DNA from: Glossina fuscipes
Lineage: Eukaryota; Arthropoda; Insecta; Diptera; Glossinidae
Reading direction: 5' to 3'
Assembly (NCBI RefSeq): GCF_014805625.2
Contig: NW_023998455.1
Location: forward strand, 8,373,005-8,437,004
DNA length: 64,000 nt
Shown: one piece after another, positions 26,101 through 41,100 of the stretch
Layout: each line of letters starts with the position of its first letter
Position numbering within the stretch: position 1 is the stretch's first letter
The notes under the pieces: generated by a model
Database searches by the model: none
Seen by the model: only the letters and a program-made list of their open reading frames with translations
Told to the model about the DNA's origin: nothing
Position numbers and translations under genes: made by a program

Positions 26101-29100
26101 AGTTAATTCAGTTGATTTCTCCGCACTTTAATGGTAGAGGTCCATTTATAAATATAAGTATGGAACTCCTGGCAAATATTTGTTAAGAGAATTCTAAGAG
26201 TTTTTATTCTTTTACTTTTAATTCAATAACGATGAATGGAAGAGTGCTTGCTCAAAACTCTGTTTTAAATATTTTTGCTTTTCCCAAAACAATTTCAATG
26301 AAATTATTTTTACCCTTTCATCGTAAGTTAAAATGCTTACCGTTTTTATGTTTTAAGAGGAGATTGTTATACGCATTCAAAACGGAAGAAGAAATGAATG
26401 AAAAGATGTAAAAATACTGTGTTCTACTTCAAGCCACTCTACCGTGACCACCATCTTGATGTAAAGCATATGTAGTGCAGTAGGGAGAGAACAATGCTTG
26501 TAGTATTCACGCACCGATCATGCACCAAATGCTGCTCTTTTTTATTTTAAGACAAGGCGGCGTTCTCATGTGCTCTGCAATGGATAGGACTTTCTTCAGT
26601 TCAATTTTTTGTTTAAAGAACTATCCTACCTATATTCATCTTAACTTGCGAAGGGGCCACAAATTTCGTGTTGTTACCTCGTACATGTCGAAGACGTTTA
26701 ACGAACATGAGTCGGTTGTTTTCAAAGACTTTTCTCAGAAATAGATCGGAAAATATGTTTGCCTTCTTTCTTTTGGAAGATGGATGAACGGATATTATTC
26801 GACAGAAACAACTGAGGGTGTGTCACGTATCACGAATTCCACTAGGTCTAAGTCTCTAGTTTTGAAATATAATGAAAAGACTCATTCAAGAAAGCGATGT
26901 TTTCTATTGTTCTTTCGATAACACTTCCAGTGTTTAAGACATTTGAGATAAATAATTGCATGTCAAAAGTGATAATAGCTAACAGGAGTTACTAGGTTAA
27001 TAAAGAGGTCGTGTACCGATAAAACTAAAAGATGGCTTTATTAAGGCCCAGGCAAAATACTTCGTGTTTACATTAAGCCATTTCTATGATGGTGAATCAT
27101 TTGTTGTTAGCTTCCTGAATGCTTTAGAAGAAGAAGAATAAAAAATTATAAGACAATTTGTTTACTTTTTTGTGAGATCATATTAATTTTTTTAAAAATA
27201 ATTAATTCGTAATGTTTTTCGAAAATTAATCGCTTCATTAATAAGTAGTTTTTTATTTCAGCTAAGAAAAAGTTGATATAATGCTATGTGTTGCACGTGG
27301 AAAAGCAACATTAATATACCTGCCAAGTTGTGCCTCACGACACATTGTGCAAAAAAGGAAAACTTTACTAAAGAACAAACTAACCGAAATGTGAAGACAT
27401 TTCTCTTTTTCTTTTTCGTTTTCGTTTTCGTTTTCTTCGTTTTTCATAACCAAAAACGTCTGTGCTTCGAATTGTAAATACTTGCGTCAAATTCTTTCAT
27501 GACATTCCTACTCGCACGCATACACGTACTTACGGAACCATATAATATATCGTACAATTTGAAAACTTTTTCTATTGCATTGTACGTAAAGGACAATATT
27601 TAATAAGATCCCCGAGGAATTTCCAAAGAAATAAAACTACAACAATTTATCAAAAATAAATAAAAAGACTTCACCTTGAAACAAATTCTATTAATCGACC
27701 AGCTCTTACATTTCGCGTTAATGTCGACTTATAGTACGACTGCGCTGGTTTTTCACGCTTTTTATGCTGAATAGCACCAAGCGAACTAATCAAAAGTAAA
27801 CCATTTACTCTTTGCGGCCATTGTTCAATTTGGGCGGAATAGAACGGCTATGCCGCTGCTACTCCAGGTACATAGGAGGGACACACGTTCGGTCACTGGG
27901 TGATAACTCCCTTTGCTACTACCTTAAACATATTGGTACCTCAGAGACAGACTCATGCAGATTTCGCAAAGGACCGATGTTTATAGTGTCGGCCATAGCA
28001 GGTCATAGCTCCGAACCAATGAAGATGGCGCCATACGTAAGGATCCCAAAGCTGAAGGTTTAGAAGATTGAGTGAGGGCAATAGATCCTTTAGGACCCGA
28101 CGCGGCTTCGCCATAACATTAAAACACAATGCCAGTTAATATGAATGGAAGAATGAAGCTTCAAATCCTCTCTCGGCATTTGCGTTTTTACATTTCCTTG
28201 CAGGCAAACGACCTAAGCAACTGATTATATCCTTGAGGTTCAGTGAAGGAAATAATAACCACATGTTAAATAAAACTCTGACTCGCACATCACTCTTTGA
28301 AACAATGGGTAGAGGAAAATTCATGTTATGTGCTTAAAAAGTACAATTTTCTGTATTGTGTTGAAGGCGGTACCTGTTGGCTGTAGATGGCATTGCACAG
28401 ACACACATTTACCGTTGTATAAAATTTCAAATTGTTTTGTTGGCACGATATTGTGCTGTTCTGTTTTTGTCATACAATTTGTGTTTACTTTTGTTTTATG
28501 AATTTGTCCACAGAATATTTCGTGGCACTATCTCCCACAAGCGGGTAGAATTTCTGGGAATGTCGGAATCAAACGCATATATAGATACAAGTTTATTCCG
28601 TTATAAAATTATTACGCAACATATGGTATATGTGTGCGAAAGTTCTACGCAACCAATCCAATCTTAAGATATTTGAATAAAAGGGATACGATATGGTGAA
28701 GTAATTGATTTATTTTATCGAAAATGTGTAAAGGAAATTTTATTACTCATAAAATTCGATTTAATTTTGAATTATTCACTAAGATCCCATACAGATACGT
28801 TCGTTTTTGCATATAGAGAGATTAGAGAAAATCCTTTCAATTCGAATTGTAAGCTTGAGTGAAAGCTATCATGCCTTCATCCTGCAAAATATACAAAATA
28901 AGCAAAAACTGTTGAATGGAAAAAATTGAATAAAAAACCAAATGAAAAAAACAAAATGAAAACAAAGAAATTGCAGGAAGCAAGGAAAATTTGTGTAGAT
29001 AATATAGGGCAGACGAAAAAGGGACGAGAATCAAAAAAATAAGCAGGAGACGGCAGCAAACATACTTTTTAAGTGCAAAAGTGTGGGAAACTTGCGTAGG

Positions 29101-32100
29101 CAGAAAATACTGCCGGGTTGATAAAAAGAAGAAGAAGAATAAAATGTGCACAAGAAATTTATTCCATAATTTTTTCTCTCTAATGAAATACTGACATTTT
29201 CGGACGAGGAACAACGGGACAGACGGTCAACACGTGAACGCATTTATTCTTACTTAACATTCCACATCAAGATTGCACAAGAGTGCGCAGTTTAGCCTTT
29301 AAGTGCTTCATATAGTGCAGTTATGTAGGGGAGGTATGTTCAATAAAAAGGTGACTTTTTATTTCTCCCGAAAAATATTTACTTAATAAAGTGATGCCCC
29401 CTTCGATATACTATAGCTGTCACGGTCAGGACTTTTTCCACTTCTGATATGTGCTTTTCGGTATGGCCTTGAGTTCTTCCAGAGATCCTTAGTGCGGGAA
29501 AAACTTCGTCCTTTCGTGAGTCTTTTCAGTTTTGGGAAAAGCAAAAATTCGGAGGTGGTCGTACATATGAAAATACAGACATCCGTACAAGTTATTCATA
29601 AAAAATTTAAAATGCGCGAATGATGGCGATGAGAAATCCAGTTCGAATGATTAGCGAGGCCATGGTCAAGATCGAAGGTAAAATGTCTGTTGCCAATTCC
29701 ATCGAAAGACTTACATATAAAATGGATTGCGTTATTTGTACACATACAAATTGAAGATGAAGGGTATTGAAAATTCGCGGCAGAGTAAAGAGGATTTTCT
29801 TAATCGTCTTTCATAATCATTGTTAAGGCCCGTCACGTATCTTTCATCTCGGCTTTATTAAAAATGATTCTTTAGTACATGGTTGTGTGACCCCTTACGA
29901 TCTTTTTCTCCCTCCACCACTTACATCACATTCGACTACATTTTGGCCTAACACGGACGCGTTCACGCTGTAATGCTACGAGTTAAACGAATATAAATGT
30001 AATAAAAGTTGACTATATTCATAACGATGGAAAAGTTGTATAAAAAGCATAAAAACAGAAGCAATTTGTTTTAGGAGGTTTCAATATAATTAAATTAATG
30101 CATACGTGCATGTCAATTATTCCACTCCTTCGGAAAAGGCAAACAACGGTAGCTTTTCGTTTTTCCAAAAAGACCTTGAAGTATAGAATACGAACAACGA
30201 GCGGTAAAGGGCGTAACAAACACCACATTTCCATGAATATCAATGACAATCGTTTCATTATTTTCATATTATTTCAAATTTAAATTATTCAAAACATTTC
30301 TCAAATTTCTTTACCGAGAATCAATTATTTTTCCATATCATTGCTCTTATTACTACTAGAGATGAATAGTGGAAAATATGCTTAACACTGTCCTGGGAAA
30401 AAGTAATTGGATTAAACTTGTCCTTTATTATTTTGTATTTCAAAGCGGTAAAGTTGAAATTGGTTGTCATTGAAACAACAAATTTAATGAAAAAATTTTC
30501 ATTCATTAAGTTTTGTTTATTTGTTGCAAACTGTTTAATGGAAGGACTAAGGGCCATCATGACATGTTTCTTTAATCCTTCGTTTAGGAAAATTTATTCT
30601 CAAAATCTTGGCTGGTTTTCAATTTACTTACTTCTTCAGTAATTCAATATAGTGCTCAGAAGGATTGCCCTAGTGACACATGTGTTTGCCTTTTCAAATT
30701 CAGAGAGCAGAGTTAATCTTACAAGAAAAAAAAAACAAAAAATATGTAACTTTGTGCAAATAGCTTTTGTGTTTATTCTTTCATTCTCCATGACTAAGGA
30801 AATGAAATAAATGACGACCATTTCTTCTATTTGTTGACTTCACGTATGCTTTTCATCCAGTATGACGAATGGGAAAAAAAGCTCTTAAGTATTTTCCCAA
30901 TTTATCAAAGCAACAACAGAATATTATACAGTAGACTTCGCCTATAACACAACCGAATATGAGATGGATGCAGCGTGTGATTACTGGCTCTTTGCGAAAT
31001 AGAGGTAATTAATGTGATAATCCTTACGTAAAACACAGCGGTCGATAAATGCCGGGGTCGGAAGGCAAAGGCTTCTCTTACAAAAAAATTTAAAATTACT
31101 TTTACGAGTCACAGCGGTCTTAGTGACGCTGCTTTTATTGTTTTCAAAAGAATGGGAGAATTCGAAAAATTCCTACGCAGGTTAAACGTTTCTTTTGTTA
31201 CGTCATGCGAAGACTTTCTGTTTACTCTTAAGGCTTAATAAGGAAAGGCCAAGAAAGCTTTCCGCTAACAGTTACTGCAATATCCCCACTTTTCTCCACT
31301 ATGCAGAGTCCAAATCAGAGTCCGAATCACTGCAAAAAAAAACCAAAGTTTGCAATTGCAAAGTGGCTGCCATTAATTATCCTATCCGAACTTTTTCCTT
31401 CCGCTTTTATTCTTTTCATGCGCGTATGCACTGAAATACGCAACATTACATTGTTGTTCTTTTAGTTTCACGAATCTTATATGTATAGGCTTTCGTTTGA
31501 ATAAAGAGATCAAACATGAGTGTACGCTTGGTGAACTCTGCTTCGTCAAATATATTGCTAGGGTACTTGAAATTTCGATTACAATTCCTATACCCTGCCT
31601 CTGACTAGGCGGAATAACGCATTCATTTTTGATACCCTTAACTATGAACAGCACATTACTATGAACTGATTACGCCAGTTAGAGTTGAAATATGTATTTC
31701 AGCGGAAAATTAAAAATTCTCTATCCTTCAGCTACGTTGTGGATTGACCAAATTATTAACTATATCTTATTGATTATATTTTTTTGAAAAGAGAAAGGAG
31801 CAAAAAAAAAAACCTGTTCAAGTATTCCAAGCTATGTACGCATGGATGTAAAGTTTCCCTGAGATAATAAATAACCATTTCATTGTGTTGAACTTTCCCT
31901 ATTTCTATATACTTGATAAGTTGTCAACTTGTACTTTTAGATTAACTTTAGATTGCACTTTTATTCGATTTCGGGCAAACATACGAACGAGAAACAAATT
32001 TCAACTGAGAAAGTCATTACAACAAAAGTTAGAGATGGCAATAAATTTTATATGGGATATAAGACTAAACTTTCCTGAAATTAGGCAAACATTTATGGCT

Positions 32101-35100
32101 AATTTAAAGCCTTAAGAGTGGCAACAAGAAATTTTTATGCATATATGTGGTTGACTTCTTTGTGGTAAACATCTTTTAACCATAAATACGAGTTCTAATG
32201 TATTTTAAATTTGTCTCCAATAAATGAATTGATTTAAGATAGCGATTACAAAAACTGAGTTGGTAAAGCACTGAATGTTCGCATCGGCCATCAAGCAAAA
32301 TATCGCTATTGAATGTGTTGCAAGCTACAGGGGGCAACTGCGTATACAGACAACATCGTATCGTATTTTGATGTTCAAGCGAATCTTGAATGTACGATGC
32401 AATTGCAGTCATTGGGTTCAATGCTAAGGTCGTACGTAAGTAAGTATGTGAGCGTTGTTGTCTTAAAAAATCGAGACAGTGTGAGAATGGTGTTACCATA
32501 CTCGTCTTCGACGGCAAACGACAATGAACTGCCATCTAAATACGAACAATAAAGTAACGATTATTAGTTTGTCGTTGTTTGTCGTCCACAAATTATGTGA
32601 CGATGAAGAGATTTTCATTTTTTTTTTAAACATTAAATAACTAAGCAATTTTATGTTATAATGGATATTACATACATTTCGGATATTTCGGTTTGACAAA
32701 GGACTATCTGCCATATCATCTTATTATATCTTTGCAAAGAACGGATTGCCTATAAACAACTTGCAATATTATATAAACAAAAATTTGTTCTATGATAAGA
32801 ATAATGATTAATGATTGTTGTCGTAGCAACGCTTTGTTTTAATTACCGTTCAGGAAAGAATTTTGCAGCATTAAATTTACCCCATGGGTTGTTGGGTGTA
32901 AAGATAAACGGATAAGAATGCGTTGACTTGTTGCAATTACTGCGGAATTTTCTAAATATGTTCGCATTCCCTCTCGGGCCATTCAATGCGTTTATATTTT
33001 GTTGTGGGAAAGATACTGGGAACTGCTGCAAAAGCTATCCAAACAATTTTTCAGATAACATGTTGGACAGTACACGTACAAGGATTGCTAACATATGGAC
33101 GTATAGACGCCTACTAACAAAGCTTTAATGATTACAACTGTTTAAAAAAATAATTTCATTTTTGTTGTTAAATGCATAACAATAATTTGGTGGCGTTTAA
33201 TTTATAACGTAATTACTTGCAATCCGCGACATTTTCAATAATTACTTTTATTGAGTAAATTTGCAGTAAAAAAATTAAGAACACAACTAATAAGTAAACA
33301 AGTTTCAAAAATCTAAAATTAAACAAAAGCGAAATTTTAATTAAAATAATTACATTATTACTGTAATTACTAATTTAGCCGGATAAATAAATTCTAAGAC
33401 TAAAGCCTTAAGGCACTACCAGCTAAGGCTACCGTATTTATTGGAAACCAACGACCTTTGCGTTGTCGTTACTCGGGATCTTTCGCTTATGCGGCCACCC
33501 AGGCGGATTATAAATTTTTTTCTTAAATAATGCAGATTGAATATGTGAAAACGCATAAGGTACACGGCCCGCAATGAAGGACTCTACACCAATTCGCGTA
33601 ATACAATTATTCATACAGCGAGTTTTCAAAATAAAGCGTTAAAGGAAAGTGGTCGAAAAAGTGATCCTCTACAAGCCTAGATTGATTGATTGAGAAGGTG
33701 ATTCGGAATCGACATGTGTAACAGAACGGTCCATTGGCCAAAATACGTCACTATACCAAATTTCATCTCGCAATATCTTAAAAACTGCGGTCTATAGGTG
33801 CACCCCAAGGGAGCAACACGGCTGCCAGCGACTGCGCTGCGTCTAACGACTGCACTCCAATTATCGACTGCGCTCCAGCTAGCTGGTGCTGGTGCAATCA
33901 GGTCGTTCTATCTTAAGTACTTCTACATACATTCGCACAGATTTAATATATCCTTGCAGTACAGGTTGTGCAAGGCATAAAAACTTATCGATTTTTTAAA
34001 ACGTTAAGCGCATAATGCAGTTTAAAATGGTTTCTGTTCAATTTGTGAAAGACTAATAACGTGTTATTAAAATTTTTTGCCTAACGTGCGTTGTTACAAG
34101 TTTAGCCACACTTAACATATACCAAATATTTACTATTAACGCAAATATAAATCCAAGAGTCATAAATTATTTGTAATAATAAAATTTTAGTGAAGTGAGA
34201 ATCATATAATTTTTCTATAAAATTATTTTAAATATGCGTTATTTAATTATGCCTTCTCTTAAACATTTGTTAAACACGTTTGTGAAAATTTCTAAATTTT
34301 GTTATAACGACAAAGAGGAGAAAATCTATTTTTAGGGGACTATAACTGCATTAACTGTGTCGACCTCCTTAGCGATATACTCGAATACCCGTGAAACACT
34401 TGACAAAATATGACAAAAATATTATCTACGATACGTTTTTATGCCAAACACAATTTCATAAGGATAACATTTTATGAGGAAACCCGACAAGGACGGATGG
34501 ACGGATCATTACATATATATTCGTCATACACAGTTAATTGGGTAAAAGCGATGTTTCCCGGATACATAAACACGCAATGATCATTTGAAAATCAATAAGC
34601 AATGTACAGTACGTCTAATATGACTGAGCCACTTGAGGTTAGAGAACAACTATTAGTGGCTGTAATTTTATTCCCACACACGTGCTTATAAGCGATGTGA
34701 AAACACACATCTGTGCTAAAATACTCATGAAATCTTGTCGAACTTTTTTTAGCATTTGATATCAAGGTTTTTTCAGTAATGCTTTGATTTTCATATCATC
34801 AATAAAAGGGAAATAAAACAAAAAAAAAAACATTTGAAATATTTGAAAAAAAAAGAAAAACCAAAAAACACGTTTTCCGATTTTTTTTTTAAACTAAATT
34901 TTCTGTTGTAATCTCATAAAAGTAAAAACCAAACACTTCAAAAACTTTTACGAATAATTAACTGACGATTGAAAGCAATGCAGGCTCCACAAGCTTTAGC
35001 TAGTTTCCGGTGTCAGACCAATTGTAAACACAAAGAATGTCAACGTCATGCCAATTTGGGTGTAATGGATAAGAATGAGTGCGAGTGCGCTCAAGAAGAG

Positions 35101-38100
35101 TTGAGTGGCTCCACGATATTTCTAGAGAATGTCATTGATCTATCCCACACATTGGCTCAGATAATGGTTATTTGCGGTCTGCACGAATGCAAGGCCAAGA
35201 GTGCTGTCGACATCATTACTTATGCTTTTCTCCATTATGACTTAGTCTGTTATTGCTTGGATGAGAAGCCCAAGAAACGCTTGCGTAAAGAGGATATATT
35301 TCATGAATTGGGACGCAAGTGCCTTATGAATCGGGTGGAAGCCCATTTGGCCTATACTATAATTAAGAGAGGTTTCAAGGCTTACTATTATAGTCCGCAA
35401 ATAGACGAAACAGCCAAAGATTACAATGGTCGTCCGAGCTTTTCGGACGAGTGCGTCTATGTGCATGCAGCGAAAAAAACAGCAGAGAGTTACGCTCAAT
35501 TCGATGGTTTGTCGTGCGACGAACAACGTGGTATTGAAGCTAAAATTAAAGTTATCTACAAGAAATTCTACGATCGCATGCAATCGCGTCAAAGCAAACC
35601 TGACCATGATCAATGCAATTGCTGTTTCTGCGCGAAGAAACGTGGTCATCTTGTGTATGGCAAACCGCCACCATGTACGACGACCAAACCACCTAAGAAG
35701 CCCCACACTTGTCCACACTGTTGCAAGCGCAAAAAGAAGGCTGGCATTGTGCATCAACAAGCGTATGTCGCGAAATGCCCAGTGTGTCATCGTTCGCGCA
35801 AATACTGCACGTGTGCAAAATATGATTTCGGTATCGAGTGGGTGCAAAGCATATGGAATCGTCCCGACATGAATATTTACTATCAAAACACAATTGAGAA
35901 ACCGCAGGATGATTCCCTACCTCATTGCCGTCCACAAGGCACCGAATGGCAAGAAGAAGCGCAGGAAGAAGAAGAGGACGAGGAGCCTGTAGCGGTCGAC
36001 GAGAATCCATTGGAGGAATAAAAGAATGGCATTGGGAATATCGCAAATAAGGGCGGATCGCACAAAAGTGAATTGAAAAGTTGAAAGCAATGATCTTTGT
36101 GAGTGTGAGTTTTGGTTATTAAAAAAAAAAAAAAACAACAAACAAAAAACAAAAAACAATTATTTGCCTGTCCATAAATTTTTTGTTTTGGTTATATTAA
36201 GATTGAATTGATCCAATGTTTGTAGTCAAAATAAAAAAATTAGATAAACAAATATACAAAGAAAATATCAAATTGAGCTGTCAATAAATTTCAGACTCTC
36301 GAGTAAATGCATATGCGTACGTATGTACGTGGTGACGGAGACAGGAAAAAGGGATGATCTAGAGATAGAAAGGCATTAACATCACAACAAAAATGGGAGA
36401 AGAGTGTTAAAAACGCGCCATTGAACGGAGGCTACTACCCGATTTAAAGAATGGTGAAAGACGATTGTCGGTATTTTTCGCAAAAAAGTTTCTATTTAAC
36501 TGGAAGCCACCTTTGAACACCCATTACCGACCTTGCCGTTGAAGAAAATTTAATCAGAGAAAAACAAACACTTTAAAAATAAAAAAAATAAAAAAAAAAC
36601 AGAATAAGAAGAAAATTCTATTTGTTTTGGAACGACTCTCTTCTGTTCCAGACGGATTTACACGTCGGGAGCAAAAGTAAGTTGCAATAAAGTAAATACG
36701 AAGATTTACTTTGTATAGACGGGGCAATTATTTCCAACGAGTAACCGAGTTGCGATCATTACATACGCCAAGGGCAAAGACCCTAATAGAGATAAAATTC
36801 CGTAAGCACTTCCCGCAATTTATTTGCAGTAATAATTCTCAAAATTTTATTAACTAAGGGAAAATATTAATATTTACGACAGATACCCTAAGAAGTCTTT
36901 GTAAGTGCACGCTATGTAAGCCGAACCCCGGGGAGCTCGATAATTAACAAGTTCATAAAATGTAAATGACACCCTCCAAGGACCAGGACCTGCATTGAAG
37001 AAAGCTCTACGTTTCCTGAAGTCCCAAATGAAAAAGGGGTTTGAGCCAATTTTCCGGATCTTGGTCGACGTCGAAGCTTATCTACTACCTTTTTACTTAA
37101 GGGCCCAACGAAACTTTCAGATAAACACAGCCACCACGAAGGCAAGAAAGTATCCATCCCGGTAATCCGATGCGGATTGTGCGTGGTCGTGTCATGAGCA
37201 ATTCTACTTTGAGTAAACTAGCCCCCGCAGACGCCCACAATTTCATGATTTATCTCCCTTTGGAGTTACGCCATGCTCTACAGCATTGGTTGCTAATCAT
37301 CTAGCACACTATCCTTTATCGAGGAAATAATGCTTCCGAGGACACGCCCAACTACGCCCCAGCCCTATAACGTTTCATACTACCATTATATCTTGAGCAA
37401 GTTTGATGGCCTCGATGCCAGAGAACCGAATGGGATAAGAAAATGTCCTGTTTTTCTAAAAAATGAGATTCCTTTTCCGATACTCGCCTTAGACTTTCAA
37501 GTTGAAAACCTGTTGCCAGGTTTCAGATAATAACCCGTAAACCCGTCTTTGCCGAGTAGCTGAGCAGCTCTAATTAATAAGACCTTTAAAGCAAACAGCT
37601 ACCGGTTTGGGAGAGCACCAGAAAAAGGTAAGAGTGATTAAAAGGAATAAATAACTTAGGATGGCTATCGATAATGTAAGATCGATTTCGTCGTTTTAAC
37701 GGACAGAACAAGAACCTGAAAGGCGAACATTCACACATGAATAAATCATGGTTGTTACTCAAAGCGATGGGTAATTGATTACATGCTCGCTTAAATTTTC
37801 AACTGTTATATAAGCTTTTTCATGTCTACAATATAGCATATTATAATCATCGGGACCTGGTTTAAGTCAAATACAGAACTATTTCTTTTTTGCCAGTTAG
37901 CTGTTATTTATTTTGTCATCTTTTGTTTTAACCCATAATGCCTTTGTACGCACGCCATACAATCCTTTTTCCATGAATGAATATCATATATGTAAAGCAT
38001 TTAACAAACAGTTTTCAGTCGCATTGCGTAACGTACATGTTTTAGAAAATCTCAAATACTCGTCTGTTCAGCAGGGCGTATAATTAACATTCAACATTCG

Positions 38101-41100
38101 TATATAAATAATCCTTTGAGAATTAACATACATAACAGCAGCTGTAGCAGCAGCATTGGCATTAGCGACAAACATTTAATTGCAGCCCTTTTTACATTAG
38201 GTAGAAAAGCACTTAAGCCCAAGCTTGAGTAAATATTTAAACTCGCGTGTATGCGTAGGAGCTACGCTCTCTATTTCACGCACATTATACAACGAATCCG
38301 GAAATGCGAAGCGCAGAAAGGCAACTAAGTAACTGACTAAGGAGCTATTTTTTAAGGAAATTCTCATACATGGTCTAGTGAAAGGGGGGGGAATTCATTT
38401 AGAAGAACTAAAGAAGTTCTGGAAATTTTCCTAATTTCTTCCTTCATTTTCCAAATTCGATTTTTACATTTTTGTACAAAGTGTTTGTTCTAAAGTTTTT
38501 CGGTTCGTTTTGATCAAAGTTTTGCAGCTATCAGGAGTAATGGTCGCGGACAATCATGAATAAATTCATTTGCATTTCGTAACCAACCGAAGGATGGAAC
38601 AATGGCGCCAAATAAGACATTTACATGATGACGTATGCTATTGTCATGCCAACCACATACTTGTTACTTACTTGTTACTTGTGTAGTAAGCTAAGAGTGC
38701 CATTATTAATGAGTGCCGTTGTATGAATTTTGAAAGTAACAATGGCAACAACTTAAACACTTAATACTCGCATCCTTACTTATGTCAATGAATTAACAAC
38801 CAACGAGAACTTTCACTGAAAAGGAAGCATAATATCATTCAGCTAAGACACGTAATTGCTTTACGGTTTTGATATCCTAAGCTTTTCATGCAATATGTAA
38901 CACTCAGAAGAGCGTGTTAAAGTTATTAGAAGAAATAGATTCTTAAGACCAACATATTATAATTTTGATGAATACGCGTGTAAGTCAGCTGTTGGAACTC
39001 ATGGTATGGATGAATTCCACCAGCCATTGATGTTGATGGAGCAATGATTGAAATAACTTACCATCTACCCTACCTACGCGCTTTTATGAAGTAAAAAATA
39101 ATTAACTCTTACAAATTGCATAAGCCTGACGCACATAACCTTTGACATTTTAATAATTCCGTAACTTTATCATAAAAATATTGAGCTTTAATAAGTTTTT
39201 AATGTTTTTATTCTCCTTACTTAAGTGTATTTTTTCTTTTTTTTTAAATTACCGTTAAAATGTACACATGCAACAATTACAACCAATTTATTGTCAGATA
39301 CTTCACTACCATCTTTTTTCCATACGCATATGAATTGCAAATCAGGTTTACATTACAAAAAACCCTATTATCTGTTTTATGGTGCGATTCGGAAAAGTTG
39401 CTTTTTTTTCCTTTTCGAGTATTCAATGCATTCATTCATTGCGAATGCTCTATCGCTAAATGTACGCGAGAAAGCTGCAGGCGGTGTATGGCAAATCTTG
39501 GACACTCTAGGCGTCATAAACTTTTTTTGTTTTTCAACTATGAACAATTTGGAATCATTTCTGTGTGCACGAAGTTGTTCATAAATACTTGCAAGTATCC
39601 TTTGTTTTTTGTATTGGCCATGGATGTATTACCCATTGCATTGTGGCGATTAAAAAAATTTCCGAAATATCCGAGGCGTTGCAAACGAGATTACGTAGTT
39701 GATAAACTTATCTTCCATTGCTGGCTACTGAAAACGGTTGAAAAAGGCTTGGGGGAGATAAATATGAACTTCCGTATTAACAACATTTACATTTTAACCA
39801 TGAACTAAGCGAGGTACACAATTTCCTTTTTTCATTTCATATTAATGTACTTTTGCTTTTTTTTCTTTTGTTGCTGTTGTCAGACATGAAACTGTGAAGA
39901 AATATGCTAAAATAGTGTAAATTTTAAGTTTTTGTAAATATAATATTTTATTATTTGCTTATTCCCCCTCCAATCGAGTATCATATAAATTAACCTTGGA
40001 TCGTTGTCGTTGTCGTTGTCGAGCGGTCGCAATAACTGCAATATATACCTAAAGATTCTTTGAAGGTGTTTAATATGAGTGCTTTAAATTATGCAACAAA
40101 TTGCATTGTTTCCAATCATCCCTAAGATATGTTTTAATATTCATTACAATTTAATTATCACAAACACCTGAAATATATTTTAAATTATTGGAGAAATGAT
40201 TTTCATTTGCAAAATTTCGTCTGTTAATTGGGTGATTTATTGAAAACATAGTAGATCAGTGTCAGTGTCAGTGCTGCCGGGTTATACAAATTAATTTAAA
40301 TAAAACGAATGTTATATTTTCCTTTGGGCAGGCTGTGGATACTCATCCTTTGGAAAGTTTATTAAAATTGCATTTACATTGAAATGTAAATATAAACTCT
40401 GACTGTCCAGAGTTAATGGACTGAGAAAAAGTTTCCGATTTTTTTTGTATATAATAAGTCACTAAAGGGATATCCCCTACACCGGCAGGCATGATGGTAA
40501 TGAGAGGGTTGGAAGGAGGAAGATATGTTGCTTACAGAGGGCCTAACTTGTTCGTTTACTTTATGGTTTCGATTTCGGAGGGAAAACGCTTTTATTCAAA
40601 TGTTATGCTTAGAATACATTCAAGCTACAATTTACTTGAGTTTCTTTTGAAACACGAAACGACTGGATGGCATGGTTAAGCTTTAGAGGCCGATAATTAA
40701 TCTATTTGTTGCGTATTCCTGATGCGATCGGTCCACTTTTTCGACAAGTCTCCATATTTGGCAAGTCGTTATAAGCATTTTAGGACTCTCTTTGCAATAG
40801 TATTTTGGCATTCATGCGGGGAAAATGCTGGAATAGCGTTAACTTTTCAACTCAATTAGAGATTTAAAGAATTCTTGAACGTTTAAAATATTGCCATTTC
40901 AACCTAACCTGGTAATAAAGAATAATGCCTACGTAGGCATTCGCAATAGTCGAAGAGCAAACCCTTGGAGAAATCTTTATTACATTAGTTTGGCATTGTC
41001 GTCTGTACGGTATGCCTTTAACTATCAATTTTTTCCAATTTTCCTTCCTTTGGACGTATAATGCTTTTTATATTTTAAATAATTGCGTTGAAGAGAGAAC

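Noticed and set aside
35242..36159. Long open frames on both strands over the nested gene (up to 214 codons on the minus strand)
   Set aside because: They are shadows of the plus-strand Cys-rich coding sequence; their composition follows from its codons and none has its own start context or motif.
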